Assembly (NCBI GenBank): GCA_947044405.1
Contig: CAMRHE010000197.1
Location: 2,790,001-2,854,000 of the forward strand
Length of the DNA: 64,000 nt
Origin: Leptodactylus fallax
Taxonomy: Eukaryota > Chordata > Amphibia > Anura > Leptodactylidae
Direction: 5' to 3'
The translations under genes and the position numbers were made by a program. Below the pieces are notes generated by a model. The model did no database searches, had not been told where the DNA came from, and worked only from the letters and a program-made list of their open reading frames with translations. Below, piece after piece: positions 13,001 through 27,341 of the stretch (within the stretch, counting starts at the first letter, position 1; each line of letters begins with the position of its first letter).

Positions 13001-13900
13001 GTTTTCTTAGACCCTCACTATAAAGACAAAATGGGGTAATTCTTCCCTGCTTCTGAACAATGGGAAGGAAAATTAGAATATTATCAGGTTGTCAATTATC
13101 ATCCCAGGTTGCCGCAGCATTTAGAGAGACCACTACAACTGCCAGTCGCACGCATACTCTGCCCTCTCCTAGTCCACCTCACTCAGCCAGCAATCCATCT
13201 CCTCTGCCAGAGCCACTAGTGTCAGGAGGAGTAAAAGCAGCAGCCAGGTTTAGTACAGCATCTGGAAGATGATGAACTGGAAATTTTTCAGCTCACATCA
13301 CCAACCAGAGCCACAACAGGCAACTTACACGCACCTGCAGCACCAGCAGGAACAGTACCTAGAGTGCACCTATAGTCCAGCAGATAACTATAATCCCATA
13401 TAATTCTGGTCCAATAGGCTACAGCAGTGGAAGGAGCTGGCCCAGTTTTCCTTGGGAGTTTTATCTTATCCGGCATTAAGTGTTATGGCCAAGCATGTGT
13501 TCACCTAAAAAGATGAATCTGTCCACAGGTAGCATGGAAAAAATTACTTTTATCAAAATGAATCAGTCATGGATCCATGAGGCTCTTCAAACACCTCCAA
13601 TTTATGCTTCCAAATAGTGGTGTCTTCCTTTACCATTATATTCCATTTACTGTATGGCTGTTGATGCTGGCTGCTACTCCTGAACAGCTACCACCATTGC
13701 CACCACTCAGTGAGACATGTCCTGTGGCCTGGTCTATCATATTATGCCTTGCTGCACTGCCACACATGTTGCCACAGCTGCCTAGTCCTGTGGCCTGGTC
13801 CACCATCATATTTCACTATACCATACTGTTGGTTCCACAGTGTTTTTTGGTGGCTTCTGTTTTTTAAAAGCCAATTCTTCATCCCTTTTCAACTTGTCTC
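10030..13900 (+). mobile_element. Decayed autonomous hAT transposon, copy 1
   Basis: The long non-coding leader (about 10030-10870) matches, in reverse orientation, the leader of a second copy at 28592-29090; words such as GAATTCCAG, TTCTCTAAATTC-like and ATGTTTGACCAG occur in the same order. The coding part that follows has hAT transposase motifs in order over 11-13.5 kb. The tail (about 13560-13870) is rich in CCACTGCC/GCTGCT words. I could not fix terminal inverted repeats or an 8-bp duplication, so both borders are approximate. Confidence 0.7.
11040..13510 (+). pseudogene. hAT-family transposase pseudogene
   Basis: hAT transposases cut and paste DNA with a DDE-type catalytic core and dimerise through a C-terminal hATC domain. 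Translating the plus strand in shifting frames gives, in order: an acidic/serine-rich N-terminal part (11.1-11.5 kb); CPCLAHVLNLVV at about 12185-12220; PTRWKSTLNMLEHLCEQ near 12373-12423, the usual hAT TRWNST block; an acidic linker; MAVFLDPHYKDK near 12999-13032, the usual LLDPRFK block; and FWSNRLQQWKELAQF...YPALSVMAKHVFT at 13404-13508, the hATC dimerisation block. Stops and frameshifts separate nearly every block, so no protein can be made. The fragment on the minus strand at 26501-27225 is related to its N-terminal part. Confidence 0.75.
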
Positions 13901-15637
13901 ACAGCCAGGTTACATGATTGGAACCATCACCCAGCACCCTTATCCTCCTCTCACCCTCTTCCTTCCAAAATAATTCCTACTCTGTATACCTCATTTAACT
14001 AGGTTCATTTAAGTATAATATACCAGCTAAATTACTGGGCCAATTACTATAAATGGTAAAGGTAATAACCTATTCATGTAATATTACAATAATACAATAT
14101 TACACTATAAAACACTCAATTTCTGAAACAAATGTCAAAAGGCTTACAGTAGGTACAGAAATGTCCTCAGTCACAAAAAAATTCCACCTACAGTAATTCA
14201 GTAAAAAGAAAACAGGAGGAGAAGGGAAATGCAGCTGCAGTTTCTCCCAAAAAAGGAAAGCTGTCAGGTTGATTTGGCACACTAAACCACCAGGACCATA
14301 AGGACTTGTGGTTTTGTTTCCAAAATAGTCTACTCCTAACACTATTAGTGTCCACTATGAAAATAATAAACCTTTATACTTACGTAGAATACGATGAATC
14401 TTATCAGAGTAATTCCTGGGGCTCCTGGTACCTGTGTAGACATGGAGCCACAGAAGTACACCTCAGCTACACTGTCCATGCGGCAGATGTCTAGTGCATG
14501 AGAACTGATGTTGTGGTGTATTCTTTGGCCTCAGTGAGAAACTATGCAAGCAAGTTGAGTACAGAAGCCAAGCAAGTATAAAGTTTTGTTTTTTATTGCG
14601 CGCACAGAAGGGTTTAGAAGTAGGCTATTTGGGAAGCTAAATCACCAGTCCACAAGGACCTTTGGGTGGTTTAGTGCCCCAAATAGACCTGACAGGTTCC
14701 TTTTAAGTGTTCTTGCCATATCTCTCTTTCTATACCAATCACTATCATTGGAGATCTTACACAGGGAAGTGCCTAAACACTGTTTCTGGTTACTATAATC
14801 AGCCTCTTCTGATTTTATTAGATAATATTGTTAGCAGTTGTACAACAAATTTACATTCCCCTCATGTAAACTATGCGCAGCTTAAATGTTCTATCTTTTA
14901 TGACATATTAAAACTGACAACAAGTGCCATCAGTGCTGGGATTAGACTGCCAATGATTCTGTGTTTAATTTTGTTCCTGGCAAGCGACTGTTCAACGCTG
15001 AGTTCATTTTTGTCTATAAAATGCACTTAATATTGAGAAGCCTGAATGGTCTAATGATGTCATGATATAGTTTTCATTGAAAGTCATGGGCTGAGTGCTT
15101 ACATGAAGGGAGGTAATAGGTGGATGTACACTGAATCTTTTGAGAGTCTTTAGTATGTCAGTAAAGCAAAATTCAAGATGGTAAGAAGTATGCACATTTC
15201 GACATTAAATCAGCTATCAGCATATCTGACATTCGAAGATCTCAAAATGCAGTTGGTCATTATGAATTTGACCAGTGATGGAGATTATAGGGTGGAAATG
15301 TGTGTGACTTCATTTTATTCAAACTGTCTTAAAGAAAACTAAAAGTGGCCTTATAATACAATATAGAGGTAATCTTTTTTCTCCTCATAATATCATCTAT
15401 ACCCCTTAATATTTGCAAACAGTAAATTCAGTAAGTACAGTACTATTGAGTGGTGTCAAACTGAAACTACACTCACAAATGTTGTGCATAACATTTTTCG
15501 CAGCCATCTTACATCTGAGGGGTACCGTATTCACGGATGCCTCATTAAAGTGTATCAAGGGATCTGTGAAAATGGACAAAAATAGAACATGACTTGTATT
15601 TTTAAATACATATATATGTTAGACAAATAGATAGATA
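13900..15637. other. Non-coding stretch, nothing recognised
   Basis: AT-rich sequence with no protein motif. A GCGC/CAAATAGAC block near 14600-14700 may be a repeat fragment. No terminal repeats seen. Confidence 0.35.
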
Positions 15638-15751
15638 CCATAAGAAAAAATGTCAGCACTCCACTAGTTCCATACTAACAAAGTGTCTTTATTCCAAGTA
15701 GACACTTTGTTTGTTTGGAATTAATGGAGTTGCTGCTGTTTTTTCCTATGG
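15638..15751. repeat. Second long hairpin, same layout as 7676-7780
   Basis: CCATAAGAAAAAATG...AACAAAGTGTCTTTATTCC on the left is mirrored by the right arm that ends ...GCTGTTTTTTCCTATGG. Arms are about 55 bases with several mismatches and almost no loop. The core AACAAAGTGTCTTTATT matches AACAAAGTCTTCATTTTA of the first hairpin in kind and position. Confidence 0.65.
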
Positions 15752-16539
15752 CATGAATATTGGAAGTGGCCGTCTTCCTTGGATTCACACCCAGGTTAAA
15801 TCTTGAGCTGTGCTGCTTTGGACTTTCTATTTCTAGATAGATTGATAGATAGATATTTTCAAATGGTGTGTGCCCTGCTGTGTTGAACTTTACATGTCTG
15901 TTTTTTGCTATATAAAAAGATAATAGGAAGAACTGGTAACGGGGTGGATCCAACACTGTGGCACTTTCCTCTTGTTATCTCAGAGGTTGGATCCCAATCC
16001 GTCACTATTCTGGCATATCTGAATGATGAACTATCACTTTATCAGATGGGAATAGCAATGAAGCACAAAAAAAACCAAAAAAAAACGCTACGTTTTACTG
16101 TAGCAGTAAATTGATTGAGATTTACTTTTATCTCATCCATACAATGCGGAAGAAAACAAAACTGCGGAAAAGATGCATTTTTTGAAAAGCACAGCATGTT
16201 AATGTGGAATCACAAGAGTTATCCCAATATAATTAAAAGAGGAACAAAAAACTGAGAAAAAGGCAGCAAAAATGTTTTTATTTCACAGCAGCGTTTTTCT
16301 AGCAAAATATAATATAATATAATATTACAATTAATAGTAACAATTAAGGATGTTATACAAAGGTGTAATATAACTTAATTAACAAGTTTGAAGTCTTCTA
16401 TTATTTACAACTCGCATGTTTGCGCACCAGAAGCTCTGTACTGTACCTCTATATAGAAGAAAATGGTCCCTCTTCCTTATTAGTCAAGATGTTATGAGCC
16501 ATGTGACCAAAAGATTATTGTTTTCGTCCTGGGTTTTAA

Positions 16540-16882
16540 AAAAATTCTTTCAGCAGTAAATGTATTATAAACCTAATCCCAGTACCTTGTAGAGGAGATT
16601 CCACAGTTTCCAAACATGCCTCTGTTATTCAGTTTTGAAGCCCCATTTTAATGGAAATCACTGTTTTATTCATATGCAAATCTTGAATTGAGAATGAAGC
16701 CTTGGTAAGCTATGGCACGCCCCCAAAACACGTATACCTCATTTGCATATGAATAAAACAGAAATTTACATGAAAATGGGGCTCCAAAGCTGAATAACAG
16801 AGGTATATATGGAAACTGTAGAATCAGTTCTGCAAGGTACTGGGATTAGGTTTATAACAAATTCCCTGCTGACAAACTCCCT
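16540..16882. mobile_element. TTAA-flanked palindromic MITE
   Basis: TTAA at 16536-16539 and at 16883-16886 bracket a foldback element. The arms share ACCTAATCCCAGTACCTTG, CCTCTGTTATTCAG, GCCCCATTTT and TTTTATTCATATGCAAAT. A four-base TTAA duplication is the hallmark of the piggyBac superfamily, so this is probably a non-autonomous piggyBac-type element. It carries no coding sequence. Confidence 0.65.
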
Positions 16883-17512
16883 TTAAGAAAGACCTCTTTG
16901 ATCCACCCTGTAGAATCCAGCCACTCTCTTCACCAACCTGTTTCTGTGTACCCTGCAATCAGACATAAAGTCAATGATATGGTTTACTCCTGCACATCAG
17001 TGTCAGGAAAAGACTGATTGCTGTAGCACATTGTGATCATAGGAAAAGGACCAGGCATTGATGTCTCTAAACATGTGGTGCTAGAGGAACAGCTTTTTTT
17101 TTTTTTTTTATTAAGAAATAACTTATTTGCATACCTTTTCCCCAGAGAAGCACCATAAACACTGTAATACTCTTTACACTGTTATAGCACTCTCCATACA
17201 GTGAAACAGTATCACATAGGTTAAAAGAGGGAGGGTGGACAGGATATCTTTTTATCCATGTCATGTTCCTACCTGATAACCTATCCACAATAAGGAAATT
17301 ATGGCTGGGTTTCTGACAGGTCGCAGACAATAGAAAGTTTCTGCAATCATTGTCATATCCATTAGCAACCAATCAAGACAACTAAAATGATTCAAGAAAT
17401 CTTTAAAACACTACAAATTTTTTCTATATGGTAATGTTCTTGGGAAAACTATAAAATTATTTTGATGGTGTTAAGAATTTGAAGGACAATTTCCCCGGTC
17501 AGGGAGAAGCTA

Positions 17513-19095
<1,583 letters not shown>

Positions 19096-19569
19096 TATCT
19101 ATCACTAACACCTTTTACTTACCTAGTGATAACTTACAGTAGAGATCAACATACCAGGGCTTTACCATTAGCAGCAATTAAGATCACAGCTTTTATTGAA
19201 CAGCAGATATCGGTGTTTGTGCTGTAGTTTAGTTGTTTTGTGGGGCAATAACTTTATTTTAAATCAATTTGACATTCTCTAACATGTAAAGCTTTTTTTG
19301 TGTTGCTTCTATTTTTGCATGTTTTTATTTATTTTAATATTTGAGAAAACACAAAAATGGAGGGGAAACGTGTGTTTTTCACATTTATCCTAGTTTTTTT
19401 AAAGCATAAAGTGCTGCTAAAAAATTTTCCTTATAGTAATTTTTATGAAGGTGATACATTGTTGTGTCTCTGTTGGTGGCGCGAGAACCCATCACGTGGA
19501 CGTGACTATGACGTTATTTTTTTTTGTCCTTTTTATTTATTTTTTTATACATTGTACATTTTATACATA

Positions 19570-20169
19570 AGGTCATATTAGACTTTTGGGGATATTTTGC
19601 CCCTTAGCAACACACACCGTACTATTAAGGCACAAATGTCAATGATTTCCCGCAACACGCCGAAATAGTACGGCAGAAGTAACTCACAGCTAACACCATG
19701 CTCTATCACCCCCAGTTGGAGCTGAGCTCCGATCATGGGTTTTAACCTCTTAGATGCCAACTTAGAGGACATCTAAGAGGTTTCTGCTGCTTTGTGTCTC
19801 CCCCCTTTCCCGTGCGAGAGTTCCGGGAAGGTACCGATACGTATTTTGGGCAACTTGGGGTCTGAACAGTGACTCCAGGCCTTCTCATGTGTCTGAATAG
19901 GCTGACTTCGTGTATGCAAATACAATACAATTGTATTGCATTTGTATACAGAAGATCGCTGGTTCAAGTTTCCTAGTGAGACATCAACAAACAATGTAAA
20001 AAAGTGTAAAAAATAAAACTAAAAAAAAAGTTTCAAAAAATAAATACAGCCCCAAAAATGCTCCTTTCCTATATAAAATGAGTTATGTAAAAAGAAAACT
20101 AAAAATGAATAAAAACAATACTTATTTGGTATCACTGCATTTGTAACAACCTGTAAAATAAAGCTGAAA
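19570..20169 (+). repeat. Unclassified repeat X, copy 1 (partial)
   Basis: Shares order and wording with 40560-41000: AGCAACACAC, a TACGGCAGAAG block, TCGCTGGTTCAAG followed by CCTAGTGAGACATCAA, then an AAAA-rich region and TTGGTATCACTGCATT. The Tc1-B insertion interrupts it at the TA at 20170-20171. Confidence 0.6.
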
Positions 20170-20171
20170 TA

Positions 20172-21308
20172 CAGTGGGTACGGAAAGTATTCAGACCCCT
20201 TTAAATTTTTCACTCTTTGTTTCATTGCAGCCATTTGCTAAAAGCAAAAAAGTTCATTTTATTTCTCATTAATGTACACTCAGCACCTCATCTTGACAGA
20301 AAAAAAAACAGAAATACAGATATTTTTGCAAATTTATTAAAAAAGAAAAACTGAAATATCACATGGTCATAAGTATTCAGACCCTTTGCTGTGACACTCA
20401 CACGCTGTCCATTTCCTTCTGATCCTCCTTGAGATGGTTCTACTCCTTCATTGGAGTCCAGCTGTGTTTAATTAAACTGATTGGACTTGATTAGGAAAGG
20501 CACACGCCTGTCTATATAAGACCTCACAGCTCACAGTGCATGTTAGAGCAAATGAGAATCATGAGGTCAAAGGAACTGCCCAAGGAGCTCAGAGACAGAA
20601 TTGTGGCAAGGCACAGATCTGTCCAAGGTTACAAAAGAATTTCTGCAGCACTCAAGGTTCCTAAGAGCACAGTGGCCTCCATAATCCTTAAATGGAAGAA
20701 GTTTGGGACGACCAGAACTCTTCCTAGGCCTGGCCGTCCTGCCAAACTGAGCAATTGTGGGAGAAGAACCTTGGTGAGAGAGGTAAAGAAGAACCCAAAG
20801 ATCACTGTGGTTGGGCTCCAGAGATGCAGTAGGGAGATGGGAGAAAGTTCCACAAAGTCAACTATCACTGCAGCCCTCCACCTTTCATGGCTTTATGGCA
20901 GAGTGGCCCAAAGGAAGCCTTTCCTCAATGCAAGACATATGAAATCCCACAGAGAATTGCCAAAAAACACATGAAGGACTCCCAGACTATGAGAAATAAA
21001 ATTCTCTGGTCTGATGAGATGAAGATTGAACTTTTTGGCGTTAATTCTAAGTTGTATGTGTGGAGAAAACCAGGCACTGCTCATCACCTGCCCAATACAG
21101 TCCCAACAGTGAAACATGGTGGTGGCAGCATCATGCTATGGGGTGTTTTTCAGCTGCAGGGACAGGATGACTGGTTGCAATTGAAGGAAAAATGAATGCG
21201 GCCAAGTACAGAGATATCCTGGAAGAAAACCACTTCCAGAGTGCTTTGGACCTCAGACTGGGCCGAAGGTTCACCTTCCAACAAGACAATGACCCTAAGC
21301 CCACAGCA
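20172..21308 (+). mobile_element. Tc1-B: 3'-truncated Tc1/mariner element
   Basis: A TA at 20170-20171 precedes CAGTGGGTACGGAAAGTATT, a typical Tc1 end. The inner repeat GTATTCAGACCCTTTGC lies near 20373. The transposase region follows. Similarity to a Tc1 stops just after the second catalytic block at about 21308, where repeat-X sequence begins, so the 3' half and right inverted repeat are missing. Confidence 0.88.
20561..21306 (+). pseudogene. Tc1-B transposase pseudogene, truncated
   Basis: The likely start is the ATG at 20561 (MRSKELPKELRDRIVARH), with in-frame upstream ATGs at 20540 and 20552. The first helix-turn-helix (YKRISAALKVPKSTVASIILKWK) and the GRP hook (RPGRPAKL) are clear. 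Frameshifts then move the reading into other frames: WSDEMKIELFG (first D), KHGGGSIMLWG and finally [11 protein letters not shown] (second D). The sequence ends there, so the catalytic glutamate and the C-terminus are gone. Three frames are used over 750 bases, so no functional protein is possible. Confidence 0.9.
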
Positions 21309-22740
21309 CTTCCGGCTGCCGAAGCAACAGGACGGCTCCCATTATCTTGCCGCTTGGGAGCAAGCCTGCAACCAGAAAGGTACCATCCCCAGGGGGCATT
21401 TTTTTACTTTGGGAGGCCACACCGCAGTGCAATGCCAGCGATCAGAGTCACGGGCATTAGCTTCGAGTCTGCGCTGTACATTACAGCAGAGCTGCCGCCA
21501 TCTTTAAAAACACAGCATTCACCATACTATCCCAGCAGATGTCGGGAAGGGGTTAAACATTTAAATTTTCACTTTACACATTTTTTTTGGGAAGACTCTT
21601 GGGCTCACAATGAAAATACCACTTGAAAAATTCTGTGAAGGGTGTAGTTGCCAAAATGGGGTCACTTTTTGGGGGTTTTCATTGTATTGGTACTGTAAGG
21701 GCTCTGCAAATGGCACACGAAAACTATTCCAGCAAAATCTGCCCTCCAAAAGCCAAATAGCGCTCTTTCCGTTCTGAGCCCCGCCATGTAGTATTGCCGT
21801 GTTCAGGAAAAATTGTGTAATGAACTGTGGGGTGCTTTTTCTCCTTTAACCCCTTGTGAAAATGAAAATTTAGGGCTAAATTAACAGTATATTGGAAAAA
21901 TAGTAAATTTTCATTTTCATGTCTCAGTGTTAATAAAATCTGTGCAACAGCTGTGGGGTCAAAATGCTTACTATATTCCTTGATTAATTCTAATTGAAGT
22001 TTCCAAAATGGCATAAATTTTCAGGTGTTTGCTGGTACTCTAGGGGCTCTGCAAATGCGACATTCCAGCAAAACTATTCCAGCAAAATCTGGCCTCCAAA
22101 AGCCAAATAGCTCTCTTTCCATTCTGAGCCCCACCATGTACCTATATAGCAGTTTATGACCACATATGGGGTATTGGCATGTTCAGGAGATATTGTGTAA
22201 TAAATTGTGTGTTGAGTTTTCTCCCTTTAGCCACTTGTTAAAATGAAAAATTTGGGGATAATACGACATTTTAGTAATTTTTAATTTTCACCTTCTAATG
22301 TTAATAACATTTGTGAAACAGCTGTGGGGTCAAAATGCTCACTAACCACTTACTCATTTCCTTGAGGGGTGTAGTTTCCAAAATGGGGTCATTTTTGGAG
22401 GGTTTTCACTGTACTGGTACTTCAGGGACTCTGCAAATGAGACGTGGCACCTGAAAACTATTCCAGCAAAATCTGCTTTTCCCTTTGGCGTGCTGCCGTG
22501 TGCCCATACATGAGTTTACATCCACATGTGCAGTATTTTCATGCTCGGAAGAAATTGCATAAATTTTGAGATGCATTTTGTCCTTTAACCCTATGTGAAT
22601 GTGTAAATTTTAGGGCCAAATGAACATATTATTAAAAAAATGAAAAGTCTAAATTTCACCTCCATATTGTTTAAATTCCCATGGAAGGGTTAACAAACTT
22701 CCCAAATGTATTTTTAAATTATAGAAAGAGTGCAGCTTTG
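21309..22740 (+). repeat. Unclassified repeat Y: reiterated about 350-bp blocks
   Basis: After an X-like piece (21309-21560, GGCTCCCATTATCTTGCC matching 34060 in kind), similar blocks recur at about 21600, 22020 and 22380. Shared words are CAAAATGGGGTCA, GGGCTCTGCAAATG, CCAGCAAAATCTG, CCAAATAGC and AGCTGTGGGGTCAAAATGC. The same blocks occur at 41770-42854, partly inverted. No coding capacity. I cannot place it in a transposon class. Confidence 0.65.
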
Positions 22741-23212
22741 AAAATGGGTTGATTTATAGGCTTTTAAAATCCCTTTCAGAGCTGAAGTGGACCCTAACAA
22801 ATGAGTTTGGGAAATTTTCTTGTAAATCTGTAAAATCGTTGTTAGACTTGTAAGCCTGCTAACGTCCAAAATGAATGAAAGGATGGTAAAACGAGGATGC
22901 CAATATAAAGCAGAGATAAGGTTGATAATATTTAATAACATATTTGGGTGGTATGACTATTTTTCTGAAATGCAGGGCATTTCACATTTTGAAAATTGCG
23001 ATTTTTTAAAAAAATATTTCCATAAAATTTCCTTTTTTATTTTATAATAAATAAATGCAAACAATATTGATCAATGGTTACCACTAATATGAAGTACAAT
23101 CTGTTACAAAAAAAAAAAAAAACAATCTCAAAATCACTTGGGTAAGTTAAAGTATCTCAAAGTAATTGCCACATAAAGTAGCACGTTAGATGTGAAAAAT
23201 GGGGCCATGTCC
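22741..23212. other. AT-rich stretch, nothing recognised
   Basis: Contains an A14 run near 23107 and otherwise unremarkable AT-rich sequence. Confidence 0.35.
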
Positions 23213-23216
23213 TTAA

Positions 23217-23470
23217 GGCTAAGGCCCCACGTAGTGGGCCGCAGCAAAAAAGCACTGCAGGAAAAACCACAGTTTCAACGCATCGCAGTATTTCCTGCAG
23301 TGCTTTTCACAGGAATTCCGCAGAGGTTTCCTCTGAGGACTTTCTGCTTTCATTATACCTATAGGGAAACCGCTGCCGTTTCCGTAGGAATAACTGACAT
23401 GCTGCGATTTCCAAAACCGCAATGGTTTTAGAAATCACAGCGTGTCCACTGCACGTATGTTTTAGCAAGG
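23217..23470 (+). mobile_element. TTAA-type MITE, left part
   Basis: TTAA at 23213-23216 precedes GGCTAAGGCCCCACG, the same end as the elements at 24706, 25081 and 59250. The internal mirrored words CCGCAG, ATACCTATAGGGAAACC and GACATGCTGCGATTT are typical of this family. The right end is not recognisable. Confidence 0.5.
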
Positions 23471-23647
23471 TGTAGCTGGGATTCGCAGGGACTGTAAAAT
23501 ACTCCTGTCAGTCATGTAACCACTGAATCAGAAGTGGAACCGCATCATGGCGGTTCCCATAGCTGTATACACAGTGCTTATTCCGCTCACACCTCTCCAA
23601 CATATATAATCGACAGGCAGTCCAAGAGTGGTTAATCATACATACAA

Positions 23648-23652
23648 ATGAC

Positions 23653-23699
<47 letters not shown>

Positions 23700-24330
23700 G
23701 TAATAATAATAATAATAAACTTTATTTATATCGCGCTAACTTATTCCATAGCACTTTACAAATCAGGGTTGGTTCACACTTGCGCCCGGAGTTTGTCCGC
23801 CGTGAATCCGACGTAAATATCAGAAAAAAGGATAGGGAAAGGTTTGCAAACGGTTTGTTTAAAAACCCATTCACTTCAATGGGTTTTTAAAGCAACCCGC
23901 AGGTATCCGATTGCAGCCTCTGCGCCGCGAAGCCACTTTTTTGGTCGTAAACAAAGGTGGGCATGCAGGACTTTGTGTTCGACCAAAAAAAGCGGCTTCG
24001 CGGCGCAGAGGCTGCAATCAGACACCTGCGGGTTGCTTTAAAAACCCATTGAAGTGAATGGGTTTTTAAACAAACCGCTTGCAAACCTTTCCCTATCCTT
24101 TTTTCTGATATTTAGGTTGGATTCACGGCAGACGGACTCCGGGCGCAAGTGTGAACCAACCCTCAGAGGACATATGAACAGACAATATGAGACATTACAA
24201 TGTGACAATGAAATAAAACATATCAAACGCTAGGAGTGAGGGTCCTGCTCGCAAGAGCTTACATTCTATGAGGAGATAGGGGGACATAAGAGGTCCCCCT
24301 ATAAGCACCTTTATTGATAAGCTAGACTTA
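23648..24330 (-). mobile_element. L2/CR1-type LINE 3' tail, split by a palindrome
   Basis: Read on the minus strand, the sequence goes from TGTAAGCTCTTGCGAGCAGG through AAGTGCTATGGAATAAG to a (TAT)n-type microsatellite at 23651-23717. This is the layout of frog L2-like LINE tails, also seen at 42855-43172. The element is interrupted at 23766-24162; joining the two sides restores ...ACAAATCAGAGGAC..., so the tail is older than the guest. Confidence 0.6.
23766..24162. mobile_element. 397-bp near-perfect palindromic MITE with TCA duplication
   Basis: Starts GGGTTGGTTCACACTTGCG and ends CGCAAGTGTGAACCAACCC, flanked by TCA at 23763-23765 and 24163-24165. The two halves mirror each other almost to the centre, a GCATGC at about 23961-23966, with only scattered mismatches. 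Three-base duplications are known from PIF/Harbinger and CACTA elements, but the family cannot be fixed from the ends alone. Confidence 0.8.
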
Positions 24331-24705
24331 TGATTTGTCCTTTGTTTTAAGTGGCCCTCTAAAGGCCATGGCCCAAGAACAAAATTTATCACCTACTGTA
24401 TTCACAGGATAGGCAATAAATGTATCACTGCAATAATGTCTTTCCACAGCATCCTATACAATACTGCACATGTACATTCATTGAATGCACAAGGTGGCAC
24501 AGACACATTCGTGCTGAGGGGGTGGTACTGACTGGAGATGGGTTGTATAAGGAGCTAAAAACAGGTGCACCATAAGGCGGTCTGGTTGAAACTAGAGATT
24601 GGCAAACCCCTCAAGATTCATTTCAGGTTTGGATTGTTCGGAAGCAAGATTCATTTTGGCACAAACCACACCTTAAAATTCTCTTAAAATATATAAACAC
24701 TTTAA
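24331..24705. other. Repeat debris, no gene
   Basis: Includes ACTAGAGATTGGCAAACC near 24593, which resembles an eroded hAT-type end. No matching partner. Otherwise AT-rich. Confidence 0.3.
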
Positions 24706-25077
24706 GGCTAAAGCCCCACATGGCGTAAACGCCGCGATTCGCCCGCGGCAGAAGCGCCGTGGAAAAAATCTCGGAGTTTTGCAGAGCAAAGTGAATGGGA
24801 TTCTAGTGAATTCCATGTCCACTTTGCGGATAAAAATGTGCTGGGGACATGTGGCAATTTCCAAAACCGGCACGGTTTTGGAAATCGCAGCATGTCAATT
24901 ATACCTACGGAAACGCCGGCGGTTTCCCCATAGGTATAATTGAAACAGAAAGTCCGCAGAGTAAAACTCTGCAAACTTTCTGTCTAAAGCGCTGCGGGAA
25001 AAACCGCGATGCGATCCCACCGTGGTTTCTCCCGCAGTGCTTTTTTTTGCTGCGGGACGCCAGATGGGGCCTTAGCC
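24706..25077. mobile_element. TTAA-type palindromic MITE
   Basis: TTAA at 24702-24705 precedes GGCTAAAGCCCCACATGGCG, and the right end reads GATGGGGCCTTAGCC. Mirrored internal words include CCGCGATTCG/GCGATGCGATC, GACATG..., and ATTATACCTACGGAAACGCC against GGTTTCCCCATAGGTATAAT. It abuts the next MITE with only three bases between. Confidence 0.7.
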
Positions 25078-25199
25078 TATGGCTGAGGCCCAACGTTGCG
25101 GAAACGCAGTTTTTTTTTTTGCAGATTTTGCTGCGGTTTTTTGAGCCAAAGCCAGGAGTGGATTGAGCAGAAGAGAGAAGTATAAGAGATTCCTATATA

Positions 25200-26135
<936 letters not shown>

Positions 26136-26500
26136 TATTTCCCATTCTTTTTGTAGCCATTCTTGGCTTTGGCTCAAAAAACCGCAGCAAAATCTGCAAC
26201 AAAAAAAGCTGCTTTTCCGCAACGTGGGGCCTCAGCCTTAGGGTTCCTAGGAACCTATCTATCCAATTTCTAGCTCTCTAAGGAAAACACAGCCGAAGTT
26301 ATGTCAAAGTGAAAGTGACATGTATCCCTATGGAAAAACCAATGGTACTGTGCTGCCACTCACTTTAATGCATTTTAACATTTTACACTTTTTTTGGTGA
26401 AAAGGTGCTTGCCCATGGTTTTTTAGACACACGTTTTGGTTATATTGTAAAAAGCAATGGTTTTGTAGAAAAATAGGCCCGTTTTGATGGCTTGCAAGTG

Positions 26501-27225
26501 CTACAGGCTTATTGCCATTTGCGAGACAAATTTGTGGACACTATGAGCCACCAGAAACGTGTCTGCCAGTGCCACCACCACCTGAGCTTCCTTAGATTTA
26601 CCCCATGCAGATCTTTTGGATGTTGGGGCTTCACGTTGGGTGGAACTGTTATAGCTGCCACCACCTTCTTTCTTTGATGTCACCCTGACCCAGTTGCCAG
26701 GTCTTATCCATAACAGAATCATGATCAGATTCTGAATAAGCTTCCTCACTTTTTTGTGACTCATCACGGAAATGGGATTCCTGCATGTCCTCCCAATTCC
26801 TAACAGATTTCCCACTAGTGCCCCTACCAACACTATTACCAGTAACACACGCCCTGCCACTGCTACCAACGCTCATGTCTTCCACCTGTACCTCCTCTAC
26901 ATCAAAAAACAATGGCAGTTCTCATCCAAATCATCAAAAATAGGAGTAAGAAGAGGAAGTCTTGGGCTAAGAGGAATATCTCAGCAGATGCCACATGACT
27001 ACTAGAGAATGGGATCTGTGCCAGTGAAGATAAAGAAGAAGACATGGCTGACAGTACAGAAAGACAGCATGACAAATTACATGTTGAGGTGGAACACACA
27101 GAAACCTCACTCAATATTTGTGGTTCACTGCTTTCAAAAACGTCTGTATTCTCAGAAAGTACAACAATACTGCAGTTACTGGCTGGGCTGCTAAGCCCAG
27201 AAGTAATGCTGTTGTTGCCATTCAC
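26501..27225 (-). pseudogene. hAT transposase N-terminal fragment
   Basis: The minus-strand reading is serine- and acid-rich, starting near MNGNNSITSGLSSPASNCS and running on through EEVQVEDMSVGSSGRA, DESQKSEEAYSESDHDS and VMDKTWQLGQGD. The wording parallels 10930-11460 in hAT copy 1. At least two frames are needed. None of the catalytic or hATC motifs remain. The assignment rests on its alignment with copy 1 rather than on a domain of its own. Confidence 0.55.
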
Positions 27226-27341
27226 ATTCTTATTGCTAGTAGTAATACTTAAACAGGTGTTTCTTCCGCATCCTCCTTCTGCCTGTTCCCTGCCTTATTT
27301 TTTCCCAGTCATTTTTCTGCACACTAACTAGCGATTTGGCC

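Noticed and set aside
19920..20000. tRNA gene at the B-box-like word of repeat X
   Set aside because: No cloverleaf or A box could be built by eye; the word is shared by all X copies, so it belongs to the repeat.
23844..24084. Two opposing open frames with nearly the same protein
   Set aside because: They arise because the 397-bp element is a palindrome and reads alike on both strands.
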